DNA of 64,000 bases from Orientallactaga sibirica (GCA_036365145.1 JAEOAD010000018.1:9938001-10002000); one strand, 5' to 3'. Positions 44,098 to 55,470 are shown, counted from the stretch's first letter. Notes: generated by a model not told the origin, from the sequence alone. Program-made: numbers and translations.

Positions 44098-44425
44098 ATG
44101 GGGCTATAGAGATATCTCAGTCAGTCAGTAAAATGTGCTTGTTTTGTAAGACCCAGAATCCCACCCCAGAACCAATGTGAAAAAAAAATGCTGAATATGG
44201 TGGCATGTGCTTGTACTCTCAGGGCCAGTGAGGCAGAGACAGGAGGATCCCTCAGGCTCACATGCCAGAGGTTCTAGAATATTTGGCAAGTTACAGGCCA
44301 GAGAGAGACACTGTCTCAAAAAAATATGTGGATGATAACATGCGGTTGTTGTTTGGCCTCCATACATACAGTCACACATGTGCATGCACACCTATGCATG
44401 CGTGTGCACACACACACACATACAT
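44098..44425 (+). mobile_element. B4 SINE
   Basis: GGGGCTATAGAGATATCTCA head, AATATGGTGGCATGTGCTTG, GGCAGAGACAGGAGGATCCC, AGAGAGACACTGTCTCAAAA and a CACACACACAC tail. Confidence 0.82.
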
Positions 44426-44679
44426 AAATTCATTCACTCATTCATCATCAGTGCTGATAAAGGAAACCTCTGAGTTGTTATTTGTATGTAGAGTATGTTG
44501 AATTTTTACCATGTCTAGACACAGCAATGATCCTAATAGCTCTAAGGAGAGGCAGCTTTGCAGTGGAAGGTATCTAGATCTCAGAAGGAGGATCTTGAAA
44601 TCTTTCAAAGGTTTTGAACATCTTCACTTAGCACTAGGTTTTTCTGGTATTTTTGTTTGTTTGTTTGTTTGTTTTTTAA

Positions 44680-44770
44680 GCTGGGCATGGTGGCGCACAC
44701 CTTTAATCCCAGCACTCGGGAGGCAGAGGAAGGAGGATTGCCACGAGTTTGAGGCCACCCTGAGACTAGC
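44680..44770 (+). mobile_element. B1 SINE, 3' truncated
   Basis: GCTGGGCATGGTGGCGCACA through GGAGGCAGAGGAAGGAGGAT and GAGGCCACCCTGAGACTAG, then stops. It lacks the second half and A-tail and is preceded by a (TTTG)n run at 44653-44676. CTAGGTTTTT / CTAGGGTTTT flank the block. Confidence 0.85.
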
Positions 44771-44784
44771 TCTAGGGTTTTCAA

Positions 44785-44930
44785 ACTCTGTAGCCAGCTT
44801 TGACTATAACAGAGAGAAATTATACTTGTCCTCTTTTTACAGATAGAAAAAAAGTGACACAGAAAGGATTAGTGACTTGTCCAAGTCAGACAGCTAGTAC
44901 GTGGCACAACTAGGAAGTCCCTTCTGAAAC
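44785..44930 (+). mobile_element. MIR SINE
   Basis: CTCTTTTTACAGATAGAAAA, GTGACACAGAAAGGATTAGT and CAAGTCAGACAGCTAGTACG give the MIR core. Confidence 0.78.
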
Positions 44931-44975
44931 TTGAAGATCTGGATAGATATTTCTGAACAAGAGCAGAGCCATATT

Positions 44976-45148
44976 CACCACTGAGGAAGAATGCTCCATG
45001 ACACCCTCTTCACCCCTGAGTAAGAATGCTCCATGACACCTTCTTCACCCCTGAGTAAGAATCTTCCATGACACCCTCTTCACCCCTGAGTAAGAATCCT
45101 CCATGACACCCTCTTCACCACTAAGAGTGGCCCATGATACCCTAATCA
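44976..45148 (+). repeat. 35-base minisatellite
   Basis: Four units of exactly 35 bases (44976, 45011, 45046, 45081) of the form CACCCCTGAGTAAGAATGCT plus CCATGACACCCTCTT, differing at one to three positions, followed by one or two decayed units to about 45180. Confidence 0.93.
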
Positions 45149-45179
45149 TCACTGAGAAAGGACACTCAGTGAAACACCA

Positions 45180-46540
45180 TTAGCCACTGTTTTGGAACTC
45201 TGAGCGGCTACCTTTCTTTCCCCATTCTTTCATCCCTTCACCTAAGTTGTTTGTGTCCTTGTGGCCATCCTCCATCCTGCCCCCAGCCATTGGGAAATGA
45301 CTCTTGTGATGGCTAACACACAGCCTGTGAGACCAGTCACAACAAAGTCTCTGTCCTATACGTTACCTGGCCATAGGTCTGACTTAAAGATGGCACATAT
45401 GAGGTAGATACCTCTTACTAGTCACCTGGGAATGTGGGTGTAGCCTGTGATATTCTCCCAACCAGAACGACTATCTCTCTGCTTTCTGGACTACAAAATA
45501 ATCAAGATTTTATCAGGGAATAAGGATATTGACATGTGAATTGTGAGAGACTCTTCCCAGGAAGCACCAGGGCTGGAAGGTCAGTACAACAGAGGAGTCT
45601 GTAAAAGAGCTCCACTACTCTAGCCATTTAGGAGCAAAGAATTCCTCTCCCAGGACAAAATTAGGAATGCATTGTAGCCTATGGTCTCATTCCAAGGGTC
45701 ACAGCAGAAACCTGTGTCATGCCTCTGAGGCTTGGTTTGAATACCCTTTCTTTTTATTTTGCCTTCTACATTGCCTGTCTGTATTTGGTGAATTTTCCCA
45801 TTTTTTTTTTAATTCAGTGAGTTTAATTGCATGTAAGGAAACAAAGAGGCATAGAATACTATGGGGCCAGAGTGTGAGTTTGAAATGAATGAGGACATTA
45901 TGTGCCCAGGTAAGTCTATGGTACACAGTGGTGGTAGCTGGCATAGACTCCAGAGAGGCCAAGAAGAAAAAAATAACACTAAGGAAAAAGATGCATTTCC
46001 CAGGTTATGCAGGTGTCTCCTGAGCTGTGTCTCTAATCTTCCAAGGTTTGCAAGAACTACCAGGACCCTTTATCTACCAGGCTTTTTAAAATTGGTCCAG
46101 GTGGGGCCTTGACACTGTGTTGTGGCCAAATTCCAGGTGTGGAATCAACACTGCTGGTGTGCAGATCATGTTCAGCAGCAATGTGCTAGATAAGAAAGGG
46201 TCCCACAGACTTGGACCAGATATGTTCAATTGTGGAGTGCTAAAGATGAGAAAAATGTCACATTGCTACTACCAGAGATGACTGCATCCCTTAACTCAAA
46301 GCCTAAAAATTCTTAGACATATTACTGCAAAAGGGCTGGCTTAGAAAACAGAAGGTGAATAATTTCACTTATAAGTTACATTTCTTTATCAGGAAGTGTA
46401 GTATATTTTAGTATAGTAGGAAGACACAAAAGCTATACCTGTGTGTGGTGTCCTCCTGCCTTATTCTCACTACAAGGAATAGCTATATTCAACTAGGACA
46501 TTGTTTCCTCAAGAATGGCCCAGTCAAAACAAGCTTTCTA
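45180..46540. other. Unique intergenic sequence
   Basis: About 1.35 kb with no gene or repeat recognised. A perfect splice-donor consensus CAGGTAAGT is at 45908-45916. Confidence 0.4.
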
Positions 46541-46548
46541 ATTGTTGC

Positions 46549-46740
46549 CAAAAAAAAACCAAAAAAAAAAAAAAAAAAAACCAAACCCTCAGGGTTCTAT
46601 GACTTCAGGAAACCAGAAAAGGACTTTTTTTTTTTTTTTTTAAGTAGAAAGTTGTATGGATACATCATATGTTAATACCATCATTTCAATCCTCTCTGCC
46701 ACCATTTCACTGAGTGAGGACCCTCCTTACGCATGCACCT
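46549..46740 (-). mobile_element. L1 3'-end fragment beside A- and T-tracts
   Basis: An A-tract (46549-46580) and a T-tract (46625-46641) border 40 bases of other sequence. From 46642, AGTAGAAAGTTGTATGGATA and GAGTGAGGACCCTCC read in reverse as a diverged L1 3' UTR end, with the T-tract as its poly(A) tail. Confidence 0.5.
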
Positions 46741-46744
46741 GCAC

Positions 46745-47260
46745 ATACACACATAATTAAATAAGTATTAGACTAATAATATAAACCTCTGGGATTTTTC
46801 TTTATATATTGAATGTATTGAACTCTTGCCATGTCTAGGTACTATGATCCTAACAGCTTTAAGAAGCAGAGCTTCCTATGCAGTGTATGTGGCCCGGAGC
46901 TCTATACATAGTTAAAGCAGTAAGACTATCTTGAAATGATTCATAGAAATGTGATAAATGGCTGCTATAGAGTAGCAATCCTGTGGAAATGCTGACAATT
47001 TTTGTCATCTCCGGACAATTATGCATTTCCAAATTTTCTCTGGTGAGAGTGCATTAATATTATAGCATTTTTGTATTTAAAAACTGGTTCATTTAGAAGC
47101 AACAACTCAGAAGTCATGTAAAGTTGACCTAGTAAAAAGATTAGTCTAGGAAAAATAAAAGTGTCTCCCAACTCCAGAATGCATTAATGCTATAGATATT
47201 ACCATGGTACACACATTCATAACTGTCAAGTGCTACGAATCAAGGCTTAGCCAGGACTAT
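46745..47260. other. Unique AT-rich sequence
   Basis: No gene recognised. The stretch is AT-rich and resembles in wording 44480-44580 (GTATGTTGAATTTTTACCAT versus GTATTGAACTCTTGCCATGT, then a TCCTAATAGCT/TCCTAACAGCT block), suggesting two copies of an unidentified old repeat. Confidence 0.35.
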
Positions 47261-47264
47261 TTAT

Positions 47265-47345
47265 GTACGTACCCCTTTAATCCCAGTACTTGGGAGGCTG
47301 AGGCAGGAGGATTGCAAATTCGAAGCCAAAAGAAGAAAGAAAATG
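47265..47345 (+). mobile_element. B1-like SINE fragment
   Basis: CCTTTAATCCCAGTACTTGG, GAGGCTGAGGCAGGAGGATT and GCAAATTCGAAGCC form the middle of a B1 with both ends lost. Confidence 0.75.
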
Positions 47346-47779
47346 AAAAGGCAAAAGAGAAGGTTATAGACTTGTCCATCCAAAGTTGATATTCTGAATG
47401 GAGGTAATAATATATTAGCCCTTCCAAAAAACTGAGTGACAATCTGAGGGATTGAGACACCTTCCTTGTCATGAAAGAACACATCAAAGCAGCAGAAAGC
47501 ACATGTCCTCTCTGTGTCTGTACCAATCTCTCCACTAAGTCCTCTTTGTGTCCACAGCAATCTCTCACACTTAGAAGGCTGCACTTTCATCTCCAGTGGG
47601 CGCTTTGGAGTCAGCACACATGAAGCAATACTGAACCGCTTACAGAGACAATAACAGGAGGAACAGATCCTCTTGGGATGAAAGCTGTTTTATGGTGTAT
47701 TAAGAAAGGCTTTTGAAAGTAGAGACCAAACTGGGAAGGAGAATTTGTAGTTCTCCAGCATCTTTCATCTGAGAACTGG

Positions 47780-47892
47780 AAACATTTTATTGACCCACAC
47801 CTTTAATCTGCACAGACCCCTGAGGGGAAGAGCAGTTTTACTATCCCTGGTTTATAGATGGAGAAACCGAGGCAGAGAAGTATGGCATACAT
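47780..47892 (+). mobile_element. MIR SINE
   Basis: CTATCCCTGGTTTATAGATG and GAGAAACCGAGGCAGAGAAG match the MIR core. Confidence 0.7.
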
Positions 47893-47894
47893 AC

Positions 47895-48960
47895 TGGTTA
47901 CATTTCTTTGGTTCTGAGCAACAGAAAAAGTGACTAATTAATCTAATTTAATATAATGATAAAATAATGAGATTTAAAAAGACAAGTGGGTGAAAGTGTT
48001 TGTGAGAATGTAAAGGACGTAGAAAAGCACATAACTAGTACATGGAAGAGGGGATGTTGGGTTGGCAAAAATTAAAATTAAAATTAAAAAGCTCCTGATT
48101 TCTGGTGTCATGAGGAAGCAGATCCAGACATTCTTCATTACTGTGTCATTCCACTGAAACCAACTGTGGAGAGAGAATACCTAAGCAGGCTTGTTTGAAT
48201 CACAGGCCAATTCAATAAGTGAGTATTCTGCAGCATGGTTGAGGAGAAATAGCCCAAAGGAAAAGCAGGACAAAGAAATGCAGGATAGGTTAGGCAGGTA
48301 CAAAAATATACATGTACACTATGAGATGCAGAGGAGGAAATAAAAGCACTTCTGCCGAAGTCATCATTGGTTCCTTTGGGAATAACCAAGAGATTTTAGA
48401 AGCCAGAAAGGGTAGGAGAGGTAACCTTGAGCTTAGCCTGATGACAGTCTGGCCTCTGCGCAGTCCTGAACAACCCGTGGAGGTGTGGTGTGTGAGGAAA
48501 GTGCACATTCTGCATCCACAAGGTCATTTCTTCTGTGTCTAGGTCCCTGCTCAGTGGTCAGTGAAAGCTTTCCTCCCCATCCAGACCTCTGTGTCCTGCA
48601 GTAGTTCATCTCAGAGATGTGTTCAGTGTAGTTCTGGAGCTCTCCATTCAGAGGTGGTTATGTGTTCACACTCACAGCCTCTTCTGCCTCTGTGCTCTTA
48701 CCTATTGGAAGGGAAAGATAATAATGGTTGCATTTCATAGGAATGTTAGATACATGAATGCATACAATATTAGAAAGCTCACAGAATGACCCAGGGGCAT
48801 AGTAAGCATTGTGTGTCAGTTATCACAAGCAACAGCGTTACCAACAGGGGGACATTTTACATGCAAACCACCACAATACCATTATAATGGTCATTATATT
48901 TCAACATGAGTTTTGAAGTGAATATTCAGGCCACAGTACTGGAATCTCCATGGTCTCATC
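47895..48960. other. Mostly unique sequence with old repeat scraps
   Basis: No gene. An (AAAATT)n run is at about 48068-48090, a MIR-like stretch at 48690-48800, and a MaLR-like end (ATGCAAACCACCACAATACC) near 48860-48880. Confidence 0.4.
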
Positions 48961-48965
48961 CCAGG

Positions 48966-48983
48966 TCTCTCTCTCTCTCTCTA
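48966..48983. repeat. (CT)n microsatellite
   Basis: Nine CT units. Confidence 0.9.
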
Positions 48984-48984
48984 G

Positions 48985-51085
48985 TAGAATTTGAACATTC
49001 CAAGCAATCTTTTCAATTTATTGCTTGGGAACATTCATGTGTACATGAGGTATTTATGTTAATGTAGTGCAATTTGTTTATCTCTTATTAATGTAACCTT
49101 AGTTACAAGGGTCTGTCCCTACTAAGAACAATAAAAGGTGGAGATAAAATTATTTTTACCTGACTTCAACATGTCCTGTGCCCCTTGCTATTTACATTAG
49201 CAGTGTGACTGAGATGATGGAGTGCTGCCCAGAAGGATGTGGATGGAAGTGATTGATCTACCCCTTGTCCCAATCCTCAAATGATTTCCCCACAACTTTT
49301 CTCATTGCCTTGTCTGGTCTATAGGTTTGATGCCAGTGACCAGCCAAGTGCAGAAGCCATGTCTTGCAGCTCTAGGTATATCTTTGCTCTGTTGTCACAG
49401 GCACAAAATAATGCAACTCCCTTTCTGCACTAGGACAAACTCAGAGGACTTTCTAGGGCTTCTGAAGCCACTTTATACAATGGTCAGGTGGTATAACTGG
49501 AACCATGAAGGCTTCTCTCACTGAAAACTCACTCTGCTTTAGCTCAAGAAACTTACTAATGTCTTGACCCATCTCTGAATATCCAACCAGCTTAGCAGTG
49601 GTCTTCTGTCCACTTCCAACTTGGAGAAAGCCTCCCTGTACTTTAGACCATGACCCAGTCGGTTTGTGAAAAACAATGGTATGGGATTGAGTTAAGGGGC
49701 TGCTGTTCACTTCCTTTTCCAACCTTGAGACTACAAATGGGTGTCTCCATTAAGAGCGAGGCAAATTCGGATCTTGGCACACTGACTAACCCTGCTGCAA
49801 GTGGAACTGTCCTCCTTTTCCAGTGAATCTACAAGACAATAAATAAAATTCAGGCAAGTTTTGAATCACCTTGCTATGTCACCTGTCACTGTGGAGATCT
49901 ACTGTGTCACTAGTATTTACAAGGCCCTGTCCCTTGAGGAGCTTATCACATGACTGGGGTGGTAGATGGAGATGCAGATTTAGTGCAGAATGAAGTTCAG
50001 GGAGAGCTGGGCTACGAGTCATTCCAGGTATACAACAGATTTCCAGACCTCAAAGCCTATACCTACCAGCACATCAGAAAAGGTGTCAGCAGATCTGAAG
50101 AGTCAGGAACCAAGAACAGCTGGGGAGATAAAGGTGGAAGCCTGCGTGGGGGAGAAGAGGTGTGTTACTTCTTTTTTTATTTAAGCTATAAAAATGCTCT
50201 TCCTCTTGTTAAATGGAGGTTAAAGGGAAGTCATTAAAGATCTTAGGCTTGACAGTGATAGATTGATGGAGCAAGCTGGAGGAAAGCCAAACTGGAGGCA
50301 GGGGGACCAGTTCTGAGACTAGTTCTCTGCTTTTCTCCCAGATGAGCCATCTGCTAATTACAACCTGACTGTGAAACTACAGGGAGACATAGCATGAGGG
50401 ATCCTTGCATCGGCTAGGACTCCTAAAGGCTTGACAAGACCAAGGACTTGGCTCCTCAGTCTAACATTCTTGAAAAACCTCCAGATTTCACCTGAGGACT
50501 CATCCTGGAGCTTCAGTATGCTGACCTCATTGAAACCAAGGACTCCCAGGACTGAATGTCTTCTCAGAGCAGAAGGAAGGGAGGAGTCGCTAGTAGGAGG
50601 GAAACCTCACAAGAATGTGAAGTGCCCCTGGTAAAAGGAGAAAGCCTGTGCCCACCACAGTGGATGGCTGGAAGAATCATGCTGCTCCTTGACCCTGAAT
50701 TCAGAGTTCTTTGGGAGACTGCCAGAGGTAGACTGAGTCATAACCTGTTTTGCCTGAAGGGAGGGAGGTTGGTGGGGTGTGAGTCACAGTGGAGGGAAAG
50801 AATCATTAGTATGAGGCTTGGGCAAGACCTGTAGCCCATGATGATGATGGCTTCTGGTTTCTCATGTTACTTTTAAAGCTCTGAGTTGAGCCAGAGGCTA
50901 AAACAGGGACTTTATGGTAGCCTCTTATTAATGTCACTAGATGTTCATAGGGGGAAAAAAGGAAGAGAAAATAAAGCTAGCTGTAGGAAAGCTAAACTCT
51001 GGGTCATTTTAGAAAAATTAATAACATAAAGGTTGTATTTTGTCTTTTCTCCTAAAAATGTGAGTTGGCAGCACTGTAGTACAGC
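48985..51085. other. Unique intergenic sequence
   Basis: The longest apparently repeat-free stretch, about 2.1 kb. Frames of 65-95 codons on both strands overlap and show no domain or splice pattern. Confidence 0.4.
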
Positions 51086-51089
51086 AGAG

Positions 51090-51195
51090 AATAAGTGAGC
51101 CTGGGCCAGGAAAGTTTATGTGAGATCCTCGCCCTCCCATTCTTTAGCTGTGTAATCATAAGCAAATTGATGAATCTCTTTGGTCCTTAGCTTTC
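51090..51195 (+). mobile_element. MIR-like SINE
   Basis: TTAGCTGTGTAATCATAAGC and AAATTGATGAATCTCTTTGG follow the MIR pattern. Confidence 0.6.
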
Positions 51196-51203
51196 TTTGC
51201 ATG

Positions 51204-51206
<3 letters not shown>

Positions 51207-51244
<38 letters not shown>
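51207..51244. repeat. (GT)n microsatellite
   Basis: About 19 perfect GT units. Confidence 0.96.
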
Positions 51245-51245
<1 letters not shown>

Positions 51246-51314
51246 TATGTGTACAGACATTTAGTGTGTGCCTGTTTGTGTATGTGTAGAGGCTGTCTTT
51301 TCTCAGGCATCACC

Positions 51315-51555
51315 ATGGTTTTTTGAGATCGTTTCTGTTACTAGTCTAGAACTCAGCAGGTGGGCTAGACTGATAGGGCAGTGAACCTCAGGGATCTGCT
51401 GCTCTCCACTTTCTCAGTGCTGAGATTATAAGAACACCACCACACCTGGCTTTTTTTTTTTTTTTTTAACGTGGGTCCTGGGAATCAAACTCAAGTCCTT
51501 CTGTTAGCAAGACAAGCACTTTACTGACTGAGTTATACCCCCAGGCCCTCTAAGG
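51315..51555 (-). mobile_element. B1-related plus tRNA-like SINE (B3/B4-like)
   Basis: CTCAGTGCTGAGATTATAAG and CACCACCACACCTGGC are B1-like in reverse; after a T-tract, ACGTGGGTCCTGGGAATCAA and TTACTGACTGAGTTATACCC are the reverse of a tRNA-like head. The two halves look like one composite SINE. Confidence 0.65.
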
Positions 51556-51744
51556 CCTAACATTTTTATCCATGAAACACATATTAAGCAACAGCCATGG
51601 CCACCACTCTTGAACAATTGCCATGTGACAGGCTCTGGACTATATCTTATTTGCAGCTGGTATGGCGTAGTATGACTCTCAGAGATTCATATACAGGAAG
51701 TTTGGTGTGCCCTGTGGTGATGGTAAGCTGTCAAAACCTTTCAG

Positions 51745-52034
51745 AGTTGGGGCCTGGTGCGAAATAAGCAAGGCATAATTACTGAACTCTTGTAAGGGGA
51801 TTAATACTGGGATCATAAAATGAATTAGTTGGTTGTTATAAATTGAGGCTCTCCTATGTGTTTGTTCTTGTCTGCATAGGGTGCTTCCCTTTCGATGTCT
51901 CCACCATGTTTAAATTCAATCAAGGGAGTTTGATGAAGCCAAATGCCATAAGTTCATCCTTGAGAATCATGAACCAAATAAAGTACCCAGCCTCAGGCAT
52001 TTATTATAGCAACATATAACGATAAGATGATAGA
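51745..52034 (+). mobile_element. MST-like MaLR LTR remnant
   Basis: GGGGCCTGGTGCGAAATAAG, AATCATGAACCAAATAAAGT, ACCCAGCCTCAGGCATTTAT and TATAGCAACATATAACGATA match the 3' part of an MST-style LTR including its AATAAA signal. Confidence 0.7.
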
Positions 52035-52039
52035 CAGTG

Positions 52040-52475
52040 ATAATATACCAGTAAACAACCTTGGACAAAAGTCACCATCTCCCACATCTCCCATCCACTT
52101 CCTCCTCTGTGGATTTGGGATCATAACACCTCTGTCCTATGTAGGGCCATATTATCTTTCTCGTTTTTTATTTCTCTTTCTTTCTTTTCTCTCCATAAGA
52201 TAGAAAGATAATATATGTAAACTAGACAGACATATAAATAGATGATAGGTAATATTCATATGAGATTATCTAACATTGCATCTAGTACATGCTAGACATT
52301 TACTTTCCCAAAGTTTTATAACTAAGGAAATGCCATACATTTTATTTTCTTAGCAACTAAATTTTATTTTTCTTTAATATACAAAAGATGTACTGTATGT
52401 ATCATTTAAATGGGAAAGAAAATATTGGCCATGAGAAATTTTAGATTTTTTTTGCCAAAGAAGGAATAATGTCAT
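52040..52475. other. AT-rich unique sequence
   Basis: No recognised feature. Confidence 0.35.
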
Positions 52476-52478
52476 TGT

Positions 52479-52624
52479 TCCTCCTCTTTTTCCTCTCTTC
52501 CTTCTCCCCCTCATTCTCTTCTTCCTCCTTCTCTTCTCCTACTTCTCTTCTTCTACTTTTCTTTCCCCCCTCCTCCTTACTCCTACTCTTTTATCTTCCC
52601 CTCTTCTCCCTTCCTCTTCTCCTA
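52479..52624 (+). repeat. Polypyrimidine (CT-rich) tract
   Basis: About 146 bases almost entirely of C and T with rare A, made of irregular TCCTCTT units. A mirror of the purine tract at 4579-4745 in composition only. Confidence 0.85.
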
Positions 52625-52834
52625 GATGCATGCATTCATTTGAGTAACTATATATGTTCACAGTAATAAGTTTATGTAATGAACAACTTAGTGAGACAGA
52701 TTAATTCAGTGGTTAAGGGCCTGGACTTGTCTGGATAAAAGGATATCTTACGTCCATTTAGCTGCCCTCTAAACAATTATGTTTATGCCCATATATTAAT
52801 GCTACTCTCACTTTTGGTTAGTAAAGCTTAAGTT

Positions 52835-53250
52835 TTCTGATGGCTGTGAGTGACCAATAGGGTAACCCAAAACTCACCAAAGTGCTGAAAGAGACAATGG
52901 AGTGTTCAGCACTAAGTGAGACAATTCTAGAATGTCCACCAAGGCTAGGGAACAATCGTGGAAGGGATGGTAGAAAGAATGTAAGAGCTAAAGGAAGAGG
53001 AAGAGCACTAATAATCCTGTCTTCCAGACATAAAGTGTCCTTGATATTCATGACCTCACCATGGCTGATGCTACCTACAGAAGACCTGCAGAATAGGAGG
53101 ATAAAATGATGACATCAAGAAAAAAGAGAGACTAGTTGGAAAGAAGAGGGATGTAGTGGAGTTGGGATGGATAGAAGGGAAGGTAGTGGGATAGAATTAT
53201 GATCATGATATATATTTTTTGGAAGTTGTCAATAAAAATGTTAAAACAGA
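52835..53250 (+). mobile_element. L1 3' UTR fragment
   Basis: GGTAGAAAGAATGTAAGAGC, TATTCATGACCTCACCATGG, TACAGAAGACCTGCAGAATA and the terminal GGAAGTTGTCAATAAAAATG. It corresponds to the 3' UTRs at 3748-3995 and 58285-58620, but from a different subfamily. Confidence 0.78.
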
Positions 53251-53261
53251 AAACAAGAAGC

Positions 53262-53540
53262 TGGACTCTGGGGCTTGAAAGATGACTTAACAGATAAAGC
53301 ATTTGCTCTTCAAGCCTGAGTACTTGAGTTTGAGTTCCCTTTACCCCACATAAAAGCTGTAAGTCATAGTGCGAGTGTGTAATCCTAGCATGCTAATGGT
53401 AGAATAGGAGACACAGAGATAAGAGAATTTCTCCAAAGCCTGTGTACCAGCTAACCTCCTTGGGGAACATAGCTGTGAACCACAATGAGAATGAGAACAA
53501 AAGATCCTGGCTCAAAAGAGGTGGAAGGTGAGGGCTAACT
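53262..53540 (+). mobile_element. B4 SINE, old
   Basis: GGGGCTTGAAAGATGACTTA, GCTCTTCAAGCCTGAGTACT, TAATCCTAGCATGCTAATGG and AGATCCTGGCTCAAAAGAGG outline a diverged B4. Confidence 0.7.
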
Positions 53541-53564
53541 CCCGGGGAGTATGTTCTGAGCTTA

Positions 53565-53672
53565 GTTAGGCCACCTGGGCAAGTTATTATAGTATTCTGT
53601 GACTCAGCTTCCCAATCTGTACAGTGGAGATCTGAGCATCTGTGCGTTCATGATGGGGGCTAAGTAATTGCA
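53565..53672 (+). mobile_element. MIR-like SINE
   Basis: CACCTGGGCAAGTTATTATA, CTCAGCTTCCCAATCTGTAC and AGTGGAGATCTGAGCATC. Confidence 0.7.
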
Positions 53673-53674
53673 TA

Positions 53675-54215
53675 GAGTGAAGCTGAGAAGCATTCCGCAC
53701 TTCCCTATGACTGTAGCAGAGTTGACTCTCCTTGAGATGGCACAAGGAACTCATTCCCTGAGATTGTTGCAGAAGAAGTCTCCACTCCTTCTGTTAAGAA
53801 GGAGGCCTGGGAATAGAAGAGACTTGTCTCAAGTCCTACTGGTGGTGGCCATAGAATCTTCAGTGATTCTCTCATACTTGGGTATACTTGTTTGGGTTCC
53901 TCCAAAGCAGACCGTAGTGACTGAAGTGGCTTAGCTTCAGAGAATAGCTAGCGTTCAATTCCTGAACTCTGCTCCCAGAGTTCCCTTACACAGTCTTTGG
54001 TCTAACCCTCGGTGCAGGAATTAATGGAAGGCCTTGCCATGTCCCTACACTTGGACTGACCATGGCTTTATCCCCCACTATAAGTACTGTGACTTCACTC
54101 TGCAAAGGAAACCAACCCTTACTCATTTTGCAAATGTGAAAACAGAAACAGAAAAATCGTCTCTGCCTTCATGCACATATGAAGTGTGCATAACTTGGAA
54201 AAATGAATCTTGATC
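53675..54215. other. Unique intergenic sequence
   Basis: No gene or repeat recognised. Confidence 0.4.
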
Positions 54216-54219
54216 AAGA

Positions 54220-54405
54220 GCTTGGCTACCACAGCTCACGTGAGGCCTTGGTCAAGTTCCTTACCCATCCCTCTCTACATGCTTTCATTTGTAACATGGA
54301 AAGAAATAACCAGACCTACCTTAAAAGGATGTGGTGAGGAGTCTTAATGCTTTATGAAGTTCTTGGAAGAATGTCTGACATATAGTACAAGCTCAATAAA
54401 TGTCA
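54220..54405 (+). mobile_element. MIR SINE, well preserved
   Basis: CCTTGGTCAAGTTCCTTACC, TCATTTGTAACATGGAAAGA and the full 3' end TACAAGCTCAATAAATGTCA. It is followed by an (AAAAC)n run. Confidence 0.85.
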
Positions 54406-54429
54406 GCTGTAAACAAAACAAAACAAAAC

Positions 54430-55075
54430 ACACCGCTGTTCTATTGGTTCTCTACACTTTTAACGTTCACGTTCTTGATGTTCTTGCAGGTTCTCCCCGC
54501 TGCCTCACTAGGACTCAGGGAATTGAAGTCATACTTGGAAATACTTAGCAGGATTGAATATCGAAAGGCACCCAAAAGTGTGGCCTAGTTAGAAATCACA
54601 CTTGCTCACTGCACAGCTACTTTTAATAGCTGGAAAGAGCCAGAGAAAATCCAATTACAGATGAATCAATCGATTAAAAAGAAAGGGGCAGAATAAAGGA
54701 AAGAATGTTGGAGAGTCACAGAGCTAAATTACAGCTGGATAATAGAATTAAGGTCCTATAGAACAAACTGGGAGAAATAACAAAGGGATGAGGGTGGGGG
54801 CTTGTTCACAGTTCTGTGATGATTTGATTCTTGTCTGCCCCCTAGTCTCAAATGAGTGGCTATTGAGTCAATGCCCCAAACACCCCAAGCAAGTGGGTAA
54901 GTCAGAAAGAGCCTGAGTTGTGTTTGGCTGATTATACTTTGTAGAGAAATGAACTGCCCTGTGTGATTTCTGACAGGAGAGAATTGCTTGGGGTTAAATA
55001 CATGCTCACAGGAATGATGAAAGCCAAGGACCCAGACTTCTGTCTGCAAAGGCATAGCATGGCCTTCTTATCTTC
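54430..55075. other. Unique intergenic sequence
   Basis: No gene or repeat recognised. Confidence 0.4.
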
Positions 55076-55079
55076 TAGA

Positions 55080-55470
55080 TCTTACGAAAATGTGCCAGGG
55101 TTCTCCACGAAACATCATTGAGAAGTAGAATTTCACCCTGGCGAGCAAACACTTAAAACGTATGCACTTTTAATATTGTGTTCTATTTTCGGGGGAGGGA
55201 TGCTAAGAGTAGGTGGGGCTGTTGCTCCAGTGACAACCTCTACAGCTGTGTATATTATTGGTGGATTCTGGAATAACATCCGTTTCCATGTATTTATGGA
55301 AAGGCGTCCTTAACTAGGCCGCATAAAGAGCCAGTGCATCTATAAATAAATTAAGGAGGCTGGAGGCCTGGGCGGCTGCCCTTCTCCAGGCCCTGCTGTG
55401 CAGCTGTCGTCTTTGTGCCTGGCTTTGCCAGCCCCATTGTCAAGGTTCCTGTAAGGGGGGATGGGGAAGT
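55080..55470. promoter_or_regulatory. Candidate cis-regulatory element with CArG, MEF2 and E-box motifs
   Basis: Free of recognised repeats. It contains CCATGTATTTATGG (55286-55299, CArG-like with symmetric ends), CTATAAATAA (55340-55349, an exact match to the MEF2 pattern and also TATA-like) and CAGCTG (55401-55406). The GC content rises sharply just after the MEF2/TATA-like box. Such clustering is common in muscle enhancers or a TATA promoter, but no gene is visible beside it. Confidence 0.4.

Noticed and set aside
44976..45148. CRISPR-like regular repeats
   Set aside because: Units are contiguous without unique spacers; it is a minisatellite in a mammalian genome.
52469..52666. Ser/Leu/Pro/Phe-rich frame
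   Set aside because: Translation of the polypyrimidine tract; low-complexity artefact.
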